A stretch of DNA of 64,000 nt from Stenotrophomonas sp. NA06056 (GCF_013364355.1 NZ_CP054931.1:3658001-3722000); one strand, 5' to 3'. Counted from the stretch's first letter, positions 48,168-60,254 are shown. The notes: generated from the letters alone by a model not told the origin. A program made the numbers and translations.

Positions 48168-48899
48168 TCAGTTGCCCTCCGCACGGATGGTGCGCTGTTC
48201 AATACGTTTTTCGGGAGTGGGGTTGTGCACGATGCGGTGCACGTAGATACCCGGCAGATGCACCTGGTCCGGGTCGATGCTGCCGACCGGCACCACCTCC
48301 TCCACTTCCACGATGCAGACCTTGCCGGCCATTGCGCAGGCCGGGTTGAAGTTGCGCGCGGTCTTGCGGAACACCAGGTTTCCGGCCTCATCAGCCTTCC
48401 ACGCCTTGACCAGTGCCACGTCGGCGCGCAGCGCGGTTTCCATCACATAGTGCTTGCCGTCGAACTCGCGGGTTTCCTTGCCATCGGCGACCACCGTGCC
48501 GTAACCAGTGGCAGTGAAGAACGCCGGAATACCAGCACCGCCGGCGCGCAGGCGTTCGGCCAGGGTGCCCTGCGGGTTGAACTCCAGCTCCAGTTCACCC
48601 GCCAGGAACTGCCGTTCGAATTCCTTGTTCTCGCCCACGTAGGACGAAATCATCTTCTTGATCTGCCGGGTTTCCAGCAGCTGGCCAAGGCCGAAGCCGT
48701 CCACGCCAGCGTTGTTGGAGATCACGGTCAGGCCCTTGGCGCCGCTGTCGCGCAGCGCGGCGATCAGTGCCTCGGGAATACCACACAGGCCGAAGCCACC
48801 CACGGCCAGAACCTGGCCGTCGGCGACCACGCCCTGCAGGGCATCCGCCGCAGAGGCGAAACGCTTGCTGCGCGTGCCGCTGGAAGTCGATTGCTGCAT
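48168..48899 (-). CDS. scoA: 3-oxoacid CoA-transferase subunit A
   Basis: 243 residues from the ATG at 48899. The conserved opening [22 protein letters not shown] includes the GGFGLCG CoA-binding loop, followed by [15 protein letters not shown]. It makes the heteromer with the adjacent subunit B. Glutaconate and 3-oxoadipate transferases share the fold, but GLCG and SNNAG favour the SCOT group. The pair is divergent from the helicase gene. Confidence 0.9.
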   Translation of the reverse strand: MQQSTSSGTRSKRFASAADALQGVVADGQVLAVGGFGLCGIPEALIAALRDSGAKGLTVISNNAGVDGFGLGQLLETRQIKKMISSYVGENKEFERQFLAGELELEFNPQGTLAERLRAGGAGIPAFFTATGYGTVVADGKETREFDGKHYVMETALRADVALVKAWKADEAGNLVFRKTARNFNPACAMAGKVCIVEVEEVVPVGSIDPDQVHLPGIYVHRIVHNPTPEKRIEQRTIRAEGN

Positions 48900-49072
48900 C
48901 TCTACTGCCCTACCCGGTGAGAATGTCGCCATTCTAGCGGCACACCCGTTGCCGGCTGGGATGCGCCGCAGCATGAACCGGCATGCCGGGCCGCCAATCC
49001 GTAGAATGTCCCCTTCCCCGCTTGCGGTGCCCTTGGCAACGCGTGCTGCAGATGGAGAGGACAGGACGACGC

Positions 49073-51685
49073 ATGGCCGAAGTATTCACCGGAGGGGAAC
49101 TGTCCCGCTGGCTGGATGCCGGGACGCTGGAAAAGGGCAACCGCCGCGTGTCGGCAGTGGGCGAGCTGCGCTACCAGTCACCGCTGCTGACCGCGCAGGT
49201 CGAAGGCTGGCAGGTATCGCTTGACCTGGACGCCAGCGCCCGCACACCGCACAGCCCCCTGCAGAGTCGCTGCACCTGCCCGGCTGGCCAGCCCTGCGAG
49301 CATGTCGCCGCCGTGCTGCTGGCCGCGCTGGAGACCTCCCTGCAGGGTGCTCCGGGCCCGCTGCGTCCAACCGCCAATCCAACGCTGCCCACCCTGCAGA
49401 TCCAGGCAATGACGCCGATCCTTCATCTGCACAGCATGGAGTACCGTCCTGCCTGGCTCACCGAACGTGACCCTTCGCAGTGGCTCGACGTCGCCACCGT
49501 CGCTTTCGAATACGACGAACACGTGCGTTTTCTCGACGAACCGTCGCTGTTCGTGCATGGCGTCGAGGGCCAGCTCTACCTGCTTCCACGTGATCTGCCC
49601 GGGGAAGCGCGGCGCGAAGCGGAACTGAACAGCGTCCATCTGCATCGCGAGCGGCAACCGCGCATCGTGCTGGATGGCGGCGGGCCGTTGTTCGAGCTGC
49701 GCAGTTTCGACTGGACCCGCTTCCTGCTGGAGGATGTGCTGCGCCTGGAGGCGCTGGGCTGGAAGATCGAGACTGACGATGCCTTCCGCCATCGCATCAC
49801 CCGGGTGGAGGAGATCGATCTGGATGTGCGGTCGGTGTCCACCGACAGCGCCGCGTTCGACCTGGCCCTGACCATCGACGTGGACGGCCGCAGCATTGCG
49901 CTGGTTCCGTTGCTGCAAGGCGTGTTGCAGTCCGATCCGCGCTGGCTGCGCGGTCAGCTGGACGCAATCGGCGATGACGAGAACGTGCTGCTGACGACGG
50001 CGGGCAATGAACGCCTGGCCCTGCGCGCGGGGCGCCTGAAACCGGTGATCGCGCTGCTGGCGGATCTGTTCGGCGACCGCGGGCAACCGCTGCGCCTGCT
50101 GGCGAACGACCGCGGACGCCTGCAGGCATTGCAGGAAGCCGCGCAGCTGCGACTGCACAGCAGCGACGATACCCGCGCACGCGTACAGCGACTGCTGGAT
50201 GCCCCGGCGATGACCGCTGTTCCAGCCCCCCAAGGCTTGCGCGCGACGCTGCGCAGCTACCAGCTTGAAGGCCTGTCCTGGCTCCAGTACCTGCGCCAGC
50301 AGGGCCTGGGCGGCGTGCTGGCCGATGACATGGGGCTGGGCAAGACACTGCAGACCCTGGCCCATCTCCTGGTTGAAAAACAGAGCGGCCGCCTGGACAG
50401 GCCAGCATTGTTGGTCGTGCCGACGTCACTGCTGCACAACTGGCAGAGCGAAGCTGCGCGCTTCACCCCGGACCTGCGCGTACTGGCCCTGCACGGACCT
50501 GCACGCGACACGCAGTTCGATGCCATTGCCGCGCATGACCTGATACTGACCACCTACCCCCTGCTCTGGCGCGACGAACAGGCGCTGCAGGCGCATTCCT
50601 ATCACCTGCTGATCCTGGACGAGGCACAACAGGTGAAGAACCCCCGATCACGCGCGGCGGCCACGCTGCGCACGCTGCAGGCCCGACATCGACTGTGCCT
50701 GACCGGTACTCCGCTGGAAAATCATCTGGGCGAGCTGTGGACACAGTTCGACTTCCTGCTTCCTGGCCTGCTGGGCAGCGAAAAGCAGTTCAACCAGCAC
50801 TGGCGCCACCCCATCGAGCGCGGCAGCGACCGCCGGCGTGCGCAGCTGCTGGCCCAGCGCATGCGCCCTTTCATCCTGCGCCGACGCAAGGACCAGGTCG
50901 CCTCCGAACTTCCACCGAAGACCCTCATCACCCGCACCGTGGCGATGGAGGGCGGTCAGCGCGAACTGTACGAAACCGTGCGTGCAGCAATGGAAAAACA
51001 GGTACGCGACGCGATCAACGGTAGTGGCCTGGCACGTAATCACATCGTGGTGCTGGACGCGTTGCTGAAGCTGCGCCAGGTCTGCTGCGATCCGCGTCTG
51101 CTGCCGGGCGGGACACCCGCGCGCACTGCCGGCTCGGCCAAGCTGGACCTGCTGCGCGAGATGCTGCCGTCCATGGTCGAAGAGGGCCGCCGCATCCTGC
51201 TGTTCTCACAGTTCACCGGCATGCTGACCCTGATCGCGCAGGCATTGGATGCGCTGGGCCTGGCCTACGTGACCCTGACCGGCGACACCCAGAACCGGGT
51301 CACCCCGGTGCAGCGCTTCATGCAGGGCGAGGTGCCCATATTCCTGATCAGTCTGAAAGCCGGTGGCGTGGGGCTGAATCTGACCGCCGCCGACACTGTC
51401 ATCCACTACGATCCCTGGTGGAACCCGGCCGCCGAGGACCAGGCGACCGACCGTGCCCATCGCATCGGCCAGAACCAGCCGGTGTTCGTCTACAAGCTGA
51501 TCGCCGCAGGCAGCATCGAGGAACGGATCGCCGAGCTGCAACAGCGGAAGGCGTCCCTGGCCGAGACCATTCTGGAAGGGGCCGGAAGCAGCGGCCCGCG
51601 CTTCAACGACGAGGATCTGGAAGCGCTGCTGGCGCCCTTGCCCGGGGTGACGCCGAAAGCCAAGCGCGGGCGGCCTGCCAGGTAG
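49073..51685 (+). CDS. SWIM zinc-finger SNF2-family helicase
   Basis: 870 residues from the ATG at 49073; an ATG at 49052 is possible. The N-terminus has a SWIM motif, [18 protein letters not shown] (CxC...CxH, about 64-81). A SNF2 ATPase starts near 400: motif [17 protein letters not shown], motif II DEAQ in [13 protein letters not shown], motif [17 protein letters not shown], and helicase C-terminal motifs ([44 protein letters not shown]). Bacterial members resemble RapA-type translocases; partners are unknown. The stop codon is supplied by the following SMAG repeat. Confidence 0.94.
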   Translation: MAEVFTGGELSRWLDAGTLEKGNRRVSAVGELRYQSPLLTAQVEGWQVSLDLDASARTPHSPLQSRCTCPAGQPCEHVAAVLLAALETSLQGAPGPLRPTANPTLPTLQIQAMTPILHLHSMEYRPAWLTERDPSQWLDVATVAFEYDEHVRFLDEPSLFVHGVEGQLYLLPRDLPGEARREAELNSVHLHRERQPRIVLDGGGPLFELRSFDWTRFLLEDVLRLEALGWKIETDDAFRHRITRVEEIDLDVRSVSTDSAAFDLALTIDVDGRSIALVPLLQGVLQSDPRWLRGQLDAIGDDENVLLTTAGNERLALRAGRLKPVIALLADLFGDRGQPLRLLANDRGRLQALQEAAQLRLHSSDDTRARVQRLLDAPAMTAVPAPQGLRATLRSYQLEGLSWLQYLRQQGLGGVLADDMGLGKTLQTLAHLLVEKQSGRLDRPALLVVPTSLLHNWQSEAARFTPDLRVLALHGPARDTQFDAIAAHDLILTTYPLLWRDEQALQAHSYHLLILDEAQQVKNPRSRAAATLRTLQARHRLCLTGTPLENHLGELWTQFDFLLPGLLGSEKQFNQHWRHPIERGSDRRRAQLLAQRMRPFILRRRKDQVASELPPKTLITRTVAMEGGQRELYETVRAAMEKQVRDAINGSGLARNHIVVLDALLKLRQVCCDPRLLPGGTPARTAGSAKLDLLREMLPSMVEEGRRILLFSQFTGMLTLIAQALDALGLAYVTLTGDTQNRVTPVQRFMQGEVPIFLISLKAGGVGLNLTAADTVIHYDPWWNPAAEDQATDRAHRIGQNQPVFVYKLIAAGSIEERIAELQQRKASLAETILEGAGSSGPRFNDEDLEALLAPLPGVTPKAKRGRPAR

Positions 51686-51751
51686 ATCCATGCAGCGCAT
51701 GGATGCGCTTCAGCCCTGGGGAGGATTCATCCACGCATGGCGTGGATCTAC
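51682..51751. repeat. Inverted pair of SMAG-type repeats overlapping the helicase stop
   Basis: 51682-51705 begins GTAGATCCATGCAGCGC, a variant stem, and 51728-51751 is the standard copy ending in CTAC. The TAG of the first GTAG (51683-51685) is the stop codon of the helicase gene. Confidence 0.85.
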
Positions 51752-51867
51752 TGTCACCAGGCCAGCACCGCCAGCCCCCTGCGTTCAGCGCCGGCATGGG
51801 CATGGAAACGATTCCCACACAGGCGTGGGATTACACTAGCCGACTGATCTCACCAAGGATTCGCTCG

Positions 51868-53214
51868 ATGCCCCTGCCCGCCTTCAAGGCCTATGACATC
51901 CGCGGCCGCGTGCCGGAAGAACTGAACGAAGACCTCGCCCGCCGGATCGGTGTGGCCTTGGCCGATCAGTTGTCGCCCGGGCCGGTGGTGGTGGGGCACG
52001 ATGTACGTTTGACCAGTCCGGCGCTGCAGGACGCACTGGCTGCGGGCCTGCGCGGTGCCGGCCGGGAAGTCATCGACATCGGTCTGTGCGGCACCGAGGA
52101 GGTCTACTTCCAGACCGACCATCGCGGTGCAGCGGGCGGTGTCATGGTGACCGCCAGCCATAACCCGATGGATTACAACGGGATGAAGCTGGTCAAGGAG
52201 AACGCGCGACCGATCAGCTCGGACACCGGCCTGTTCGCGATTTCCGATGCGGTTGCCGCCGATACCGCGCCCGCTTCACCGGCCAGGGCCGGGCAGACTG
52301 CCGAGCATGACAAAAGTGCCTACATCCAGCATCTGCTGTCCTATGTCGATGCAAACAAACTGAAGCCGCTGAAGCTGGTGGTGAACGCCGGCAACGGCGG
52401 CGCGGGCGCCATCGTCGACCTGCTGGCACCGCATCTGCCGTTCGAGTTCATCCGCATCTGCCACGAACCCGATGGCAGCTTCCCCAACGGCATCCCCAAT
52501 CCGCTGCTGCAGGAGAACCGGGCCGCGACCGCTGAAGCGGTTCGCGAGTACGGCGCCGACTTCGGCATCGCCTGGGACGGTGACTTCGACCGCTGCTTCT
52601 TCTTCGACCATACCGGGCGCTTCATCGAAGGCTATTACCTGGTCGGCCTGCTGGCAAAGGCGGCGCTGGACCGCAACCCGGGTGGCAGGATCGTGCACGA
52701 CCCGCGCCTGGTCTGGAACACCGTGGAGATGGTCGAGCAGGCCGGCGGCGTGCCGGTGCTGTGCAAGAGCGGCCACGCCTTCATCAAGGAGAAGATGCGC
52801 GCAGAGGATGCGGTGTACGGCGGTGAAATGAGCGCCCATCACTACTTCCGCGAATTCGCCTATGCCGACTCGGGCATGATCCCCTGGCTGCTGATCGCCC
52901 AGCTCGTTTCCGAAAGCGGTCGTTCGCTGGCCGACTGGGTCGAAGACCGCATGGCCGCCTATCCATGCAGCGGCGAGATCAACTTCAAGGTCGCCGATGC
53001 GAAGGCAGCAGTCGCGCGGGTGATGGAACACTTCGCCGCGCAGTCACCTGCACTGGACCATACCGATGGCATCAGTGCCGACTTTGGCGACTGGCGTTTC
53101 AATCTGCGCAGCTCCAACACCGAGCCATTGCTGCGCCTGAACGTTGAATCGCGCGGGGATGCGGCGCTGATGCAGGCGCGCACCGATGAAATCGCCACGC
53201 TGTTGAAGTCCTGA
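51868..53214 (+). CDS. xanA: Phosphomannomutase/phosphoglucomutase (XanA/SpgM)
   Basis: 448 residues from the ATG at 51868, the same length as Xanthomonas XanA. Active-site Ser is in [15 protein letters not shown]; the metal loop is [11 protein letters not shown]; the sugar loop GGEMSAHH specifies alpha-PMM/PGM; and [11 protein letters not shown] is the phosphate-binding loop. It interconverts mannose-6-P/mannose-1-P and glucose-6-P/glucose-1-P, feeding both GDP-mannose (via XanB) and dTDP-rhamnose (via RmlA). In S. maltophilia the orthologue SpgM is needed for normal LPS. It lies 14 bases before xanB. Confidence 0.95.
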   Translation: MPLPAFKAYDIRGRVPEELNEDLARRIGVALADQLSPGPVVVGHDVRLTSPALQDALAAGLRGAGREVIDIGLCGTEEVYFQTDHRGAAGGVMVTASHNPMDYNGMKLVKENARPISSDTGLFAISDAVAADTAPASPARAGQTAEHDKSAYIQHLLSYVDANKLKPLKLVVNAGNGGAGAIVDLLAPHLPFEFIRICHEPDGSFPNGIPNPLLQENRAATAEAVREYGADFGIAWDGDFDRCFFFDHTGRFIEGYYLVGLLAKAALDRNPGGRIVHDPRLVWNTVEMVEQAGGVPVLCKSGHAFIKEKMRAEDAVYGGEMSAHHYFREFAYADSGMIPWLLIAQLVSESGRSLADWVEDRMAAYPCSGEINFKVADAKAAVARVMEHFAAQSPALDHTDGISADFGDWRFNLRSSNTEPLLRLNVESRGDAALMQARTDEIATLLKS

Positions 53215-53228
53215 GCGGAGATGTCCCG

Positions 53229-54632
53229 ATGAACACCGTCCAGCCCGTCATCCTCTCCGGGGGTTCCGGCACCCGCCTGTGGCCCCTGTCGCGCGAAGCG
53301 TACCCAAAGCAGTTCCTGCCTCTGGCCGGTGAGCTGACGATGCTGCAGGCGACCTGGCAGCGCGTGGCCCCCATTGCCAGCCGCGGCCCACTGGTCATTG
53401 CCAACGAAGAACACCGCTTTGTTGCTGCCGAACAACTTCAGCAGGTCGGCGCCGAGCCGGCCGCGATCATCCTTGAACCGATCGGCCGCAACACCGCCCC
53501 GGCGATTGCCGTGGCCGCACTGGAAGCTACCCGCGACGGCACCGATGCGCTGTTGCTGGTACTGCCCTCCGATCACGTGATCACCGATGAGGCCGCATTC
53601 CGCGCAGCGGTACAGGCCGCTGCCGGCGCCGCTGAAGCCGGCAAGCTGGTCACCTTCGGAATCGTGCCGACCGGTCCGGAAACCGGCTATGGCTACATCA
53701 AGGCCGCCGATGGCCAAGGCGTGCGCGCGGTCGAGCGCTTCGTCGAGAAACCCGACCTGGACACCGCCACCGGCTACGTGGCCAGCGGGCAGTACTACTG
53801 GAACAGCGGCATGTTCCTGTTCAAGGCCTCGCGTTACCTGCAGGAACTCGAGCGCCTGCAGCCAGCCATGCTGTCTGCCTGTCGCGACGCCTGGCAGAGC
53901 GCACGCCGGGATGCCGATTTCACCCGGTTGGACAAGGACGCGTTCACTGCCGTGCCGTCCGATTCGATCGATTACGCGGTGATGGAAAAGACCGCCGATG
54001 CGGTGGTGGTGCCGCTGGATGCGGGCTGGAATGACGTTGGCTCGTGGACGGCACTGCGCGATGTGTCGCAGCAGGATGGCGACGGCAACGCGCACCAGGG
54101 CGATGTGATCGCCATCGACTGCCGCAACACCTACGCCTATGGCGAGCGCCTGGTGGCGATGGTCGGTCTGGATGATGTGATCGTGGTGGAGACCGACGAT
54201 GCGGTGCTGGTCGGCAAGGCCGACCGCATGCAGGAGGTCAAGACCGTGGTGGCGCAGTTGAAGGCCGACGGCCGCAGCGAAGCCACCTGGCACCGCAAGG
54301 TCTACCGCCCGTGGGGGGCCTACGATTCGATCGACAATGGCGAGCGTTTCCAGGTCAAGCGGATCACGGTCAAGCCGGGCGGTACATTGAGCCTGCAGAT
54401 GCATCACCACCGTGCCGAGCACTGGATCGTGGTCAGCGGCACCGCCGAAGTCACCCGCGGCGATGAAGTGATCCTGCTGAGCGAGAACCAGAGCACCTAC
54501 ATCCCGCTGGGTGTGACCCACCGTCTGCGCAACCCGGGCAAGCTGCCGCTGGAGCTGATTGAAGTGCAGTCGGGCAGTTACCTCGGCGAAGACGATATCG
54601 TGCGCTTCGAGGATACGTACGGGCGCAGCTGA
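53229..54632 (+). CDS. xanB: Bifunctional mannose-6-phosphate isomerase / mannose-1-phosphate guanylyltransferase
   Basis: 467 residues. The N-terminal nucleotidyltransferase has [20 protein letters not shown] and FVEKPD; the C-terminal cupin isomerase (about 325-467) has [45 protein letters not shown]. It supplies mannose-6-P and GDP-mannose for exopolysaccharide and LPS. Co-directional with xanA, and converging on rmlD across 75 bases filled with a palindromic repeat. Confidence 0.96.
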   Translation: MNTVQPVILSGGSGTRLWPLSREAYPKQFLPLAGELTMLQATWQRVAPIASRGPLVIANEEHRFVAAEQLQQVGAEPAAIILEPIGRNTAPAIAVAALEATRDGTDALLLVLPSDHVITDEAAFRAAVQAAAGAAEAGKLVTFGIVPTGPETGYGYIKAADGQGVRAVERFVEKPDLDTATGYVASGQYYWNSGMFLFKASRYLQELERLQPAMLSACRDAWQSARRDADFTRLDKDAFTAVPSDSIDYAVMEKTADAVVVPLDAGWNDVGSWTALRDVSQQDGDGNAHQGDVIAIDCRNTYAYGERLVAMVGLDDVIVVETDDAVLVGKADRMQEVKTVVAQLKADGRSEATWHRKVYRPWGAYDSIDNGERFQVKRITVKPGGTLSLQMHHHRAEHWIVVSGTAEVTRGDEVILLSENQSTYIPLGVTHRLRNPGKLPLELIEVQSGSYLGEDDIVRFEDTYGRS

Positions 54633-54649
54633 GTCGTCGCCCTGTGGTG

Positions 54650-54702
54650 CATGCCGACCGTTGGTCGGGGTGGGTGCCGACCGTTGGTCGGCACGCCGCC
54701 TA
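54650..54702. repeat. Tandem palindromic repeat between xanB and rmlD
   Basis: GTGCCGACC-GTT-GGTCGGCAC (54674-54694) is a nine-base perfect stem, preceded by a decayed copy (54650-54672) and ending near CGCCTAC. It sits between convergent operons and may help stop transcription. Confidence 0.7.
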
Positions 54703-54707
54703 CCGGG

Positions 54708-55601
54708 TCAGGCAATCTCAGCCATGACCCGCTTCAACCCGTCCTGCCACGTCGGCAGTTCGATGCCGAAATCCTGCTGTAGCTTGCGGTTATCGAGCAC
54801 CGACCATGCTGGACGCTTTGCCGGGGTCGGGTATTCGGCACTGGGGATGGCTTCAACCGACGGCACCTTGGTCAGCACGCCCGTCGCCAGCGCTTCAGCG
54901 AAAATCGCTTCGGCAAAGCCATGCCAGCTGGTCTGGCCACTGGCGGTGAGATGCCAGGTGCCCGACAACTGCCCCGGGTGCTGCAGCGCCTGTGCGGTGA
55001 CATCGGCAATCAGTGCGGCCGGCGTCGGGGTGCCGATCTGGTCGGCCACCACCCGCAACTGGTCGCGCTCGGCACCCACACGCAGCATGGTGCGCAGGAA
55101 ATTCGCGCCATGCGAGGCATACACCCACGCGGTGCGGAAGATCAGATGGCGTCCGCCCGCGGCACGCACGGCGTCCTCGCCGTCGCGCTTGCTGGTGCCG
55201 TACACGCCCAGCGGGGCGGTCGGTTCGTCTTCGCGATAGGGCGCGCTGCCCTGACCATCGAACACGTAGTCGGTGGAGTAGTGCACGAACGGCACGCCAT
55301 GCGCCGCACACCAGCGCGCGATCACACCCGGCGCCTGCGCATTGGCCAAAAACGCGGCCTCAGCATCCTGTTCGGCACGATCCACCGCCGTGTAGGCGGC
55401 TGCATTGATCACCACCGACGGCTGCAGGCGATCCAGCAGCGCCGGCAGGCTGTCGGGCTGGCCAAAATCGGCCACTTCGCAGGCACTGCCATCGGGCAGC
55501 TTGCCGCTGCGGGTGGTGGCGATCACCTGTCCATACGGCGAAAGCGCGCGCAGCAGCTCCTGTCCAACCTGGCCATTGCCACCGAGCACCAGATACTTCA
55601 T
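54708..55601 (-). CDS. rmlD: dTDP-4-dehydrorhamnose reductase
   Basis: 297 residues. The NAD(P) loop GGNGQVGQELL is at the N-terminus. VVINAAAYTAVDRAEQD and STDYVFDGQG follow, and the Tyr-Lys pair occurs in YGTSKRDGE. It catalyses the last step to dTDP-L-rhamnose. It overlaps rmlC by four bases and ends the rmlBACD run. Confidence 0.96.
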   Translation of the reverse strand: MKYLVLGGNGQVGQELLRALSPYGQVIATTRSGKLPDGSACEVADFGQPDSLPALLDRLQPSVVINAAAYTAVDRAEQDAEAAFLANAQAPGVIARWCAAHGVPFVHYSTDYVFDGQGSAPYREDEPTAPLGVYGTSKRDGEDAVRAAGGRHLIFRTAWVYASHGANFLRTMLRVGAERDQLRVVADQIGTPTPAALIADVTAQALQHPGQLSGTWHLTASGQTSWHGFAEAIFAEALATGVLTKVPSVEAIPSAEYPTPAKRPAWSVLDNRKLQQDFGIELPTWQDGLKRVMAEIA

Positions 55602-56155
55602 GGGGTATAGACCGGCAGTCGATCCTGCGCGACGTCCTTCAGGAACGGCGCATTCTCGTCCTTGGTCGACAAGGTCGGCGCACTGATCGGCCAGTCCACC
55701 GCGATATCGGCGTCGTTCCAGCGAATGCCCGCATCCGCTTCCTTGACGTATACATCAGTGCAGAGATAACTGAACAAGGCCCGTTCGGACAACACCGCGA
55801 ACCCATGCGCGAAGCCTTCCGGAATCCAGAACTGTTTCTTGTTCTCCGCGCTCAGGATCACCGCTTCCCATCGACCGAAGGTCGGCGAGCCGCGGCGGAT
55901 ATCCACGGCGACGTCGTAGACCTCGCCCTCCAGCACCGACACCAGCTTCCCCTGGGGCCGCGGCCATTGGTAATGCAGTCCGCGCAGGACGCCCCTGCTG
56001 GAGGAAGAGACATTGCTCTGCACGAAGCGATCAGGCAGGCCGAGTTCGGCAAATCGAGCGGCATTCCAGGTCTCGAAGAAGAACCCGCGCTCGTCACCGA
56101 ACACGGCCGGCTCGATCACCCGGCACCCTGGCAATGAAGTCTCGATCACTTTCAC
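55598..56155 (-). CDS. rmlC: dTDP-4-dehydrorhamnose 3,5-epimerase
   Basis: 185 residues from a GTG at 56155 that overlaps the rmlA stop (GTGA). The longer open frame to 56371 is inside rmlA. The cupin fold has [35 protein letters not shown] (with the catalytic His in RGLHYQ) and [13 protein letters not shown]. It epimerises C3 and C5 of dTDP-4-keto-6-deoxyglucose. Confidence 0.95.
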   Translation of the reverse strand: MKVIETSLPGCRVIEPAVFGDERGFFFETWNAARFAELGLPDRFVQSNVSSSSRGVLRGLHYQWPRPQGKLVSVLEGEVYDVAVDIRRGSPTFGRWEAVILSAENKKQFWIPEGFAHGFAVLSERALFSYLCTDVYVKEADAGIRWNDADIAVDWPISAPTLSTKDENAPFLKDVAQDRLPVYTP

Positions 56156-57039
56156 GGAACAACTCCACGCAGAGCGAGCGTATGCAGGTACTGGCCGTAG
56201 CCGTTCTTGATCAGCGGCGCCGCCAGTGCTTCCAGTTGTTCGGCACTGATCCAGCCTTGGCCAAAAGCGATTTCTTCCGGGCAGCACACCTGCAGACCCT
56301 GCCGGGTCTGGATCGTCTCGATGAAGTTGGACGCTTCCAGCAACGACTGGTGGGTACCGGTATCCAGCCACGCGTAACCGCGGCCAAGGGCCTCCAGGTG
56401 CAGGCTGCCTTCCTCCAGGTAGCGCTTGTTGAGATCGGTGATCTCCAGCTCGCCACGCATTGAAGGCTTGAGCTCGGCAGCGTAGTCGCTGGCGTTGCCA
56501 TCGTAGAAGTACAGGCCCGTCACCGCATAGTTCGAGCGCGGCTTCTCCGGCTTCTCGACCAGGTCGATCACCTTGCCGGTCTTGTCGAACTCGGCCACGC
56601 CGTAACGCTCCGGATCATTGACCCAGTAGCCGAACACGGTTGAACCGTCCACACGCTCATCGGCACGCTTGAGCACTTCGCGCAGGCCATGGCCATGGAA
56701 GATGTTGTCGCCCAGCACCAGACAGCTCGGCTTGCCGGCCACGAAGTCCCTGCCGATCAGATACGCCTGCGCCAGCCCGTCCGGGCTCGGCTGTACCGCG
56801 TACTGGATGTCCATGCCCCACTGCGAACCGTCGCCCAGCAACTGCTGGAACAGCGCTTGTTCGTGCGGGGTGTTGATGATCAGCACTTCGCGGATGCCCG
56901 CCAGCATCAGCACGCTCAGCGGGTAATAGATCATCGGCTTGTCGTACACCGGCAGCAGCTGCTTGCTGACGCCCTTGGTGATCGGATACAGCCGGGTGCC
57001 GGAGCCGCCGGCGAGGATGATGCCCTTGCGTTGGGTCAT
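56152..57039 (-). CDS. rmlA: Glucose-1-phosphate thymidylyltransferase
   Basis: 295 residues from the ATG at 57039 ([20 protein letters not shown]). The nucleotidyltransferase loop [17 protein letters not shown], then [28 protein letters not shown] and VVEKPEKP-like [20 protein letters not shown] are diagnostic. It joins glucose-1-P and dTTP, the committed step to dTDP-rhamnose, and is usually feedback-inhibited by the product. It lies 14 bases downstream of rmlB. Confidence 0.97.
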   Translation of the reverse strand: MTQRKGIILAGGSGTRLYPITKGVSKQLLPVYDKPMIYYPLSVLMLAGIREVLIINTPHEQALFQQLLGDGSQWGMDIQYAVQPSPDGLAQAYLIGRDFVAGKPSCLVLGDNIFHGHGLREVLKRADERVDGSTVFGYWVNDPERYGVAEFDKTGKVIDLVEKPEKPRSNYAVTGLYFYDGNASDYAAELKPSMRGELEITDLNKRYLEEGSLHLEALGRGYAWLDTGTHQSLLEASNFIETIQTRQGLQVCCPEEIAFGQGWISAEQLEALAAPLIKNGYGQYLHTLALRGVVP

Positions 57040-57053
57040 GTCGTGTCCTTGGT

Positions 57054-58109
57054 TCAGGCCGCGGTGCCGATGCGCTGCAGGCGGTAGCTGCCGTCGAGCA
57101 CGCCGTTCACCCATTCCTGGTTGTCCAGGTACCAATCGACGGTGAAACCGATGCCCTGCTCGAAGGTGTAGGCCGGTTCCCAGCCCAGATCGTTCTTCAG
57201 CTTCGACGCGTCGATCGCGTAGCGACGGTCATGGCCCGGGCGATCAGCCACGTAGGTGATCTGGCTGCTGCGCGGCTGGCCGTCTTCGCGCGGACGGCGC
57301 TGGTCCAGCAGTGCGCAGATCGCCTGCACCACCTCGATGTTCTGCTTTTCCGAATTGCCGCCGACGTTGTAGGTCTCGCCCACCTGGCCCTTGGCCAGCA
57401 CGGTGCGGATCGCTTCGCAGTGGTCGGACACGAACAGCCAGTCGCGCACCTGCTTGCCGTCGCCGTACACCGGCAGCGGTTCGCCGGCCAGCGCCTTGGC
57501 GATCACCAGCGGGATCAGCTTCTCGGGGAAGTGGTACGGGCCGTAGTTGTTGGAACAGTTGGTGGTCAGCACCGGCAGCCCGTAGGTGTGGTGGAACGCG
57601 CGCACCAGGTGGTCCGAGGCGGCCTTGGACGCCGAGTACGGCGAATTCGGCGCATATGGCGTGGTTTCGCTGAACTTGCCGGTCTCGCCCAGGGTGCCGT
57701 ACACCTCGTCGGTGGAGACGTGCAGGAAGCGGAAGGCCGCGCCCTGCTCGGCCGGCAGCGCCTTCCAGTAGTCACGCACCGCCTCGAGCAGGCCGAGGGT
57801 GCCAACCACATTGGTCTGGATGAACGCACCCGGGCCATCGATCGAACGGTCGACGTGGCTCTCCGCGGCGAAGTTCAGCACGGCATCGGGCTGATGCTCG
57901 GCCAGCAGGCGTGCAACCAGCGCGCTGTCGCCGATGTCGCCCTGCACGAACACATGGTCTGGATTGCCGTCGAGGCTGGACAGGGTCTTCAGGTTGCCGG
58001 CGTAGGTCAGCACGTCAAGATTGACGACCTTGACGCCGCGGGCGACCGCCTCGAGAACGAAGTTACCGCCAATGAATCCGGCGCCGCCGGTGACAAGCCA
58101 TGTGGGCAC
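57054..58109 (-). CDS. rmlB: dTDP-glucose 4,6-dehydratase
   Basis: 351 residues from a GTG at 58109 with AGGAG eight bases upstream; this is the standard family length, and the open frame to 58418 is not needed. The Rossmann loop is [12 protein letters not shown]. Others are [26 protein letters not shown] and the catalytic [14 protein letters not shown] (YxxxK). [15 protein letters not shown] completes the active site. First gene of rmlBACD; divergent from etfB. Confidence 0.97.
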   Translation of the reverse strand: MPTWLVTGGAGFIGGNFVLEAVARGVKVVNLDVLTYAGNLKTLSSLDGNPDHVFVQGDIGDSALVARLLAEHQPDAVLNFAAESHVDRSIDGPGAFIQTNVVGTLGLLEAVRDYWKALPAEQGAAFRFLHVSTDEVYGTLGETGKFSETTPYAPNSPYSASKAASDHLVRAFHHTYGLPVLTTNCSNNYGPYHFPEKLIPLVIAKALAGEPLPVYGDGKQVRDWLFVSDHCEAIRTVLAKGQVGETYNVGGNSEKQNIEVVQAICALLDQRRPREDGQPRSSQITYVADRPGHDRRYAIDASKLKNDLGWEPAYTFEQGIGFTVDWYLDNQEWVNGVLDGSYRLQRIGTAA

Positions 58110-58267
58110 TACCTGTTCTCCTGTTGATGTCTCGACTGCAGGCTCCGTACGGAGGCCCGATTCAGCGTTACAGGATACAACGGGGCTGTCTTCACGACTG
58201 CCTGCATGAGGTGAACGGCCGTCGTCGCACCGGGGGTTTTTGACGCATCGCAGCATCACCATACGCA

Positions 58268-58297
58268 TTCGCATGGTCACCCCAAGCCAGCTAGAAT
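58268..58297 (+). promoter_or_regulatory. Candidate promoter for etfBA
   Basis: TTCGCA (58268-58273), an 18-base spacer and TAGAAT (58292-58297, five of six to the consensus) lie about 100 bases before the etfB start in the divergent gap. This is a fair -10 match in high-GC DNA, but the -35 is weak. Confidence 0.4.
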
Positions 58298-58395
58298 CGG
58301 GGTCCCACCCCCGAACCGGTTGCTGTCGCAGAGCCGGACGTTCTCCAGCAAAAGTGAGCCGGCCAGCAACCGGCACTACAAGGATCTCGTACCAG

Positions 58396-59142
58396 ATGAA
58401 AATCCTCGTCGCGTACAAGCGCGTGGTGGACTACAACGTCCGCATTCAGGTCAAGCCGGACGGTTCCGGCGTGGTCACCGACGGCGTCAAGCTGTCCCCC
58501 AACCCTTTCGATGAGATCGCCCTGGAAGAGGCCCTGCGCCTGCGTGACAAGGGCATCGCCACCGAGGTCGTCGTCGCCACCATCGCTCCGGCCGACGCCC
58601 AGGCGCACCTGCGCAATGGCCTGGCCATGGGTGCAAACCGTGCCATTCACGTCGTCACCGATCAGGCCATCCAACCGCTGACCGCTGCCCGCACCCTGCT
58701 CAAGCTGGTCGAGAAGGAGCAGCCCGATCTGGTGATCCTGGGCAAGCAGGCCATCGACGACGATGCCAACCAGACCGGCCAGATGCTGGCCACGCTCTGG
58801 GGCCGTCCGCAGGCCACCTTCGCCAGCAAGCTCGACATTGCCGAGGGCAAGGCCACCGTCACCCGTGAAGTCGACGCCGGCCTGGAAACGCTGGAAGTCG
58901 ATCTGCCGGCCGTGGTCACCACCGACCTGCGCCTGAACGAACCGCGTTTCATCAAGCTGCCCGACATCATGAAAGCCAAGGCCAAGCCGCTGGAGACCCT
59001 GCAGCTGGCCGACCTCGGCGTTGAAGCCGCCGACACCTTCAAGACCACCCAGTACGCCGCGCCGTCCAAGCGCAGCAAGGGTGTGATGGTCAAGGACGCG
59101 GCCGAACTGGTTGCCGCACTCAAGCAGAAGGGGCTGCTGTAA
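58396..59142 (+). CDS. etfB: Electron transfer flavoprotein beta subunit
   Basis: 248 residues from the ATG at 58396 ([20 protein letters not shown]), the normal EtfB opening. It includes [20 protein letters not shown], the AMP-binding region [16 protein letters not shown] and [21 protein letters not shown] near the C-terminus. It passes electrons from acyl-CoA dehydrogenases to ETF:quinone oxidoreductase. Its last base is the first of the etfA ATG. In xanthomonads etfBA marks one border of the variable LPS locus. Confidence 0.97.
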   Translation: MKILVAYKRVVDYNVRIQVKPDGSGVVTDGVKLSPNPFDEIALEEALRLRDKGIATEVVVATIAPADAQAHLRNGLAMGANRAIHVVTDQAIQPLTAARTLLKLVEKEQPDLVILGKQAIDDDANQTGQMLATLWGRPQATFASKLDIAEGKATVTREVDAGLETLEVDLPAVVTTDLRLNEPRFIKLPDIMKAKAKPLETLQLADLGVEAADTFKTTQYAAPSKRSKGVMVKDAAELVAALKQKGLL

Positions 59143-60083
59143 TGAGCAAGATTCTCGTCATCGCCGAGCACCACGACGGCAAGCTCAATGCCGCCACCGC
59201 CAAGACCGTCAGTGCCGCCGCCGCGATCAGCGGTGCCAGCATCGACGTGCTGGTGCTGGCCGCCGACCCGACGGCCGTCGCTGCTGAAGCCGCGAAGATC
59301 GCCGGCGTCGCCAAGGTCCTGACCGTCGCCAACGCCGCCAACGCACAGGCCCTGGCCCAGGTACTGTCGCCGCAGATCGCGCAGCTGGCCAAGGGCTACA
59401 CCCACGTGTTCGGCCCCTCGACCACCTTCGGCAAGGACCTGATGCCGTGCGTGGCCGTCCTGCTGGGCGTCAACCAGGTCTCCGACCTGATGACCGTGGA
59501 AGGCAGCCATACCTTCAAGCGTCCGATCTACGCCGGCAACGCCATCATCACCGTGGAAACCCCGGCCGACCAGATCGTGGTTGCCACCGTGCGTGCCGCC
59601 TCGTGGCCGGAAGCCTCCCAGGGTGGCAGTGCTGCCATTGAAGCGGCCAGCGTCGATGCGGCCCTGCCGACCCACACCCGCTTCGTCGGCCTGGCCGCCG
59701 GTGCCAGCGACCGCCCGGACCTGCAGAGTGCCAAGCGCGTGGTCTCTGGTGGTCGTGGTGTCGGTTCGGAAGAGAACTTCAAGGTGATCTTCCAGCTGGC
59801 CGACAAGCTCGGTGCCGCCGTGGGTGCCTCGCGTGCAGCGGTCGATGCCGGCTACGTGCCCAGCGACCTGCAGGTTGGCCAGACCGGCAAGATCATTTCG
59901 CCCGAGCTGTACGTGGCCGTCGGCATCAGCGGTGCCATCCAGCATCTGACCGGCATCAAGGATGCGGGCACGATTGTCGCAATCAACAAGGATGCGGATT
60001 CGCCGATCTTTGAGATTGCCGATATCGGGCTGGTCGGGGATCTGTTCACGATCCTGCCGGAGCTGGAAGCGGCGCTGGGCTGA
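59142..60083 (+). CDS. etfA: Electron transfer flavoprotein alpha subunit
   Basis: 313 residues. The N-terminal part opens [21 protein letters not shown]. The C-terminal FAD domain has [33 protein letters not shown] and [25 protein letters not shown], all standard EtfA. It ends in a strong terminator, which separates it from the surface-polysaccharide genes to the right. Confidence 0.97.
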   Translation: MSKILVIAEHHDGKLNAATAKTVSAAAAISGASIDVLVLAADPTAVAAEAAKIAGVAKVLTVANAANAQALAQVLSPQIAQLAKGYTHVFGPSTTFGKDLMPCVAVLLGVNQVSDLMTVEGSHTFKRPIYAGNAIITVETPADQIVVATVRAASWPEASQGGSAAIEAASVDAALPTHTRFVGLAAGASDRPDLQSAKRVVSGGRGVGSEENFKVIFQLADKLGAAVGASRAAVDAGYVPSDLQVGQTGKIISPELYVAVGISGAIQHLTGIKDAGTIVAINKDADSPIFEIADIGLVGDLFTILPELEAALG

Positions 60084-60117
60084 GGCGGCCCCCTCACCTG
60101 CTGTTGCGGAAACAACG

Positions 60118-60145
60118 CCCCGGTCGATTGACCGGGGTTTTTTTT
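60118..60145 (+). terminator. Rho-independent terminator of etfBA
   Basis: CCCCGGTC (60118-60125) pairs with GACCGGGG (60130-60137) around GATT and is followed by eight T residues. It starts 35 bases after the etfA stop. Confidence 0.95.
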
Positions 60146-60254
60146 GTCCTGCATTTCAAGCAACCGGCTGCGATACGTGACGACACAGTCCAAGGCTGGC
60201 GTTTCTGCGTGATGCGGTCGAAAATGCGGCCGATTTCACGCAAATGTCACAAAC

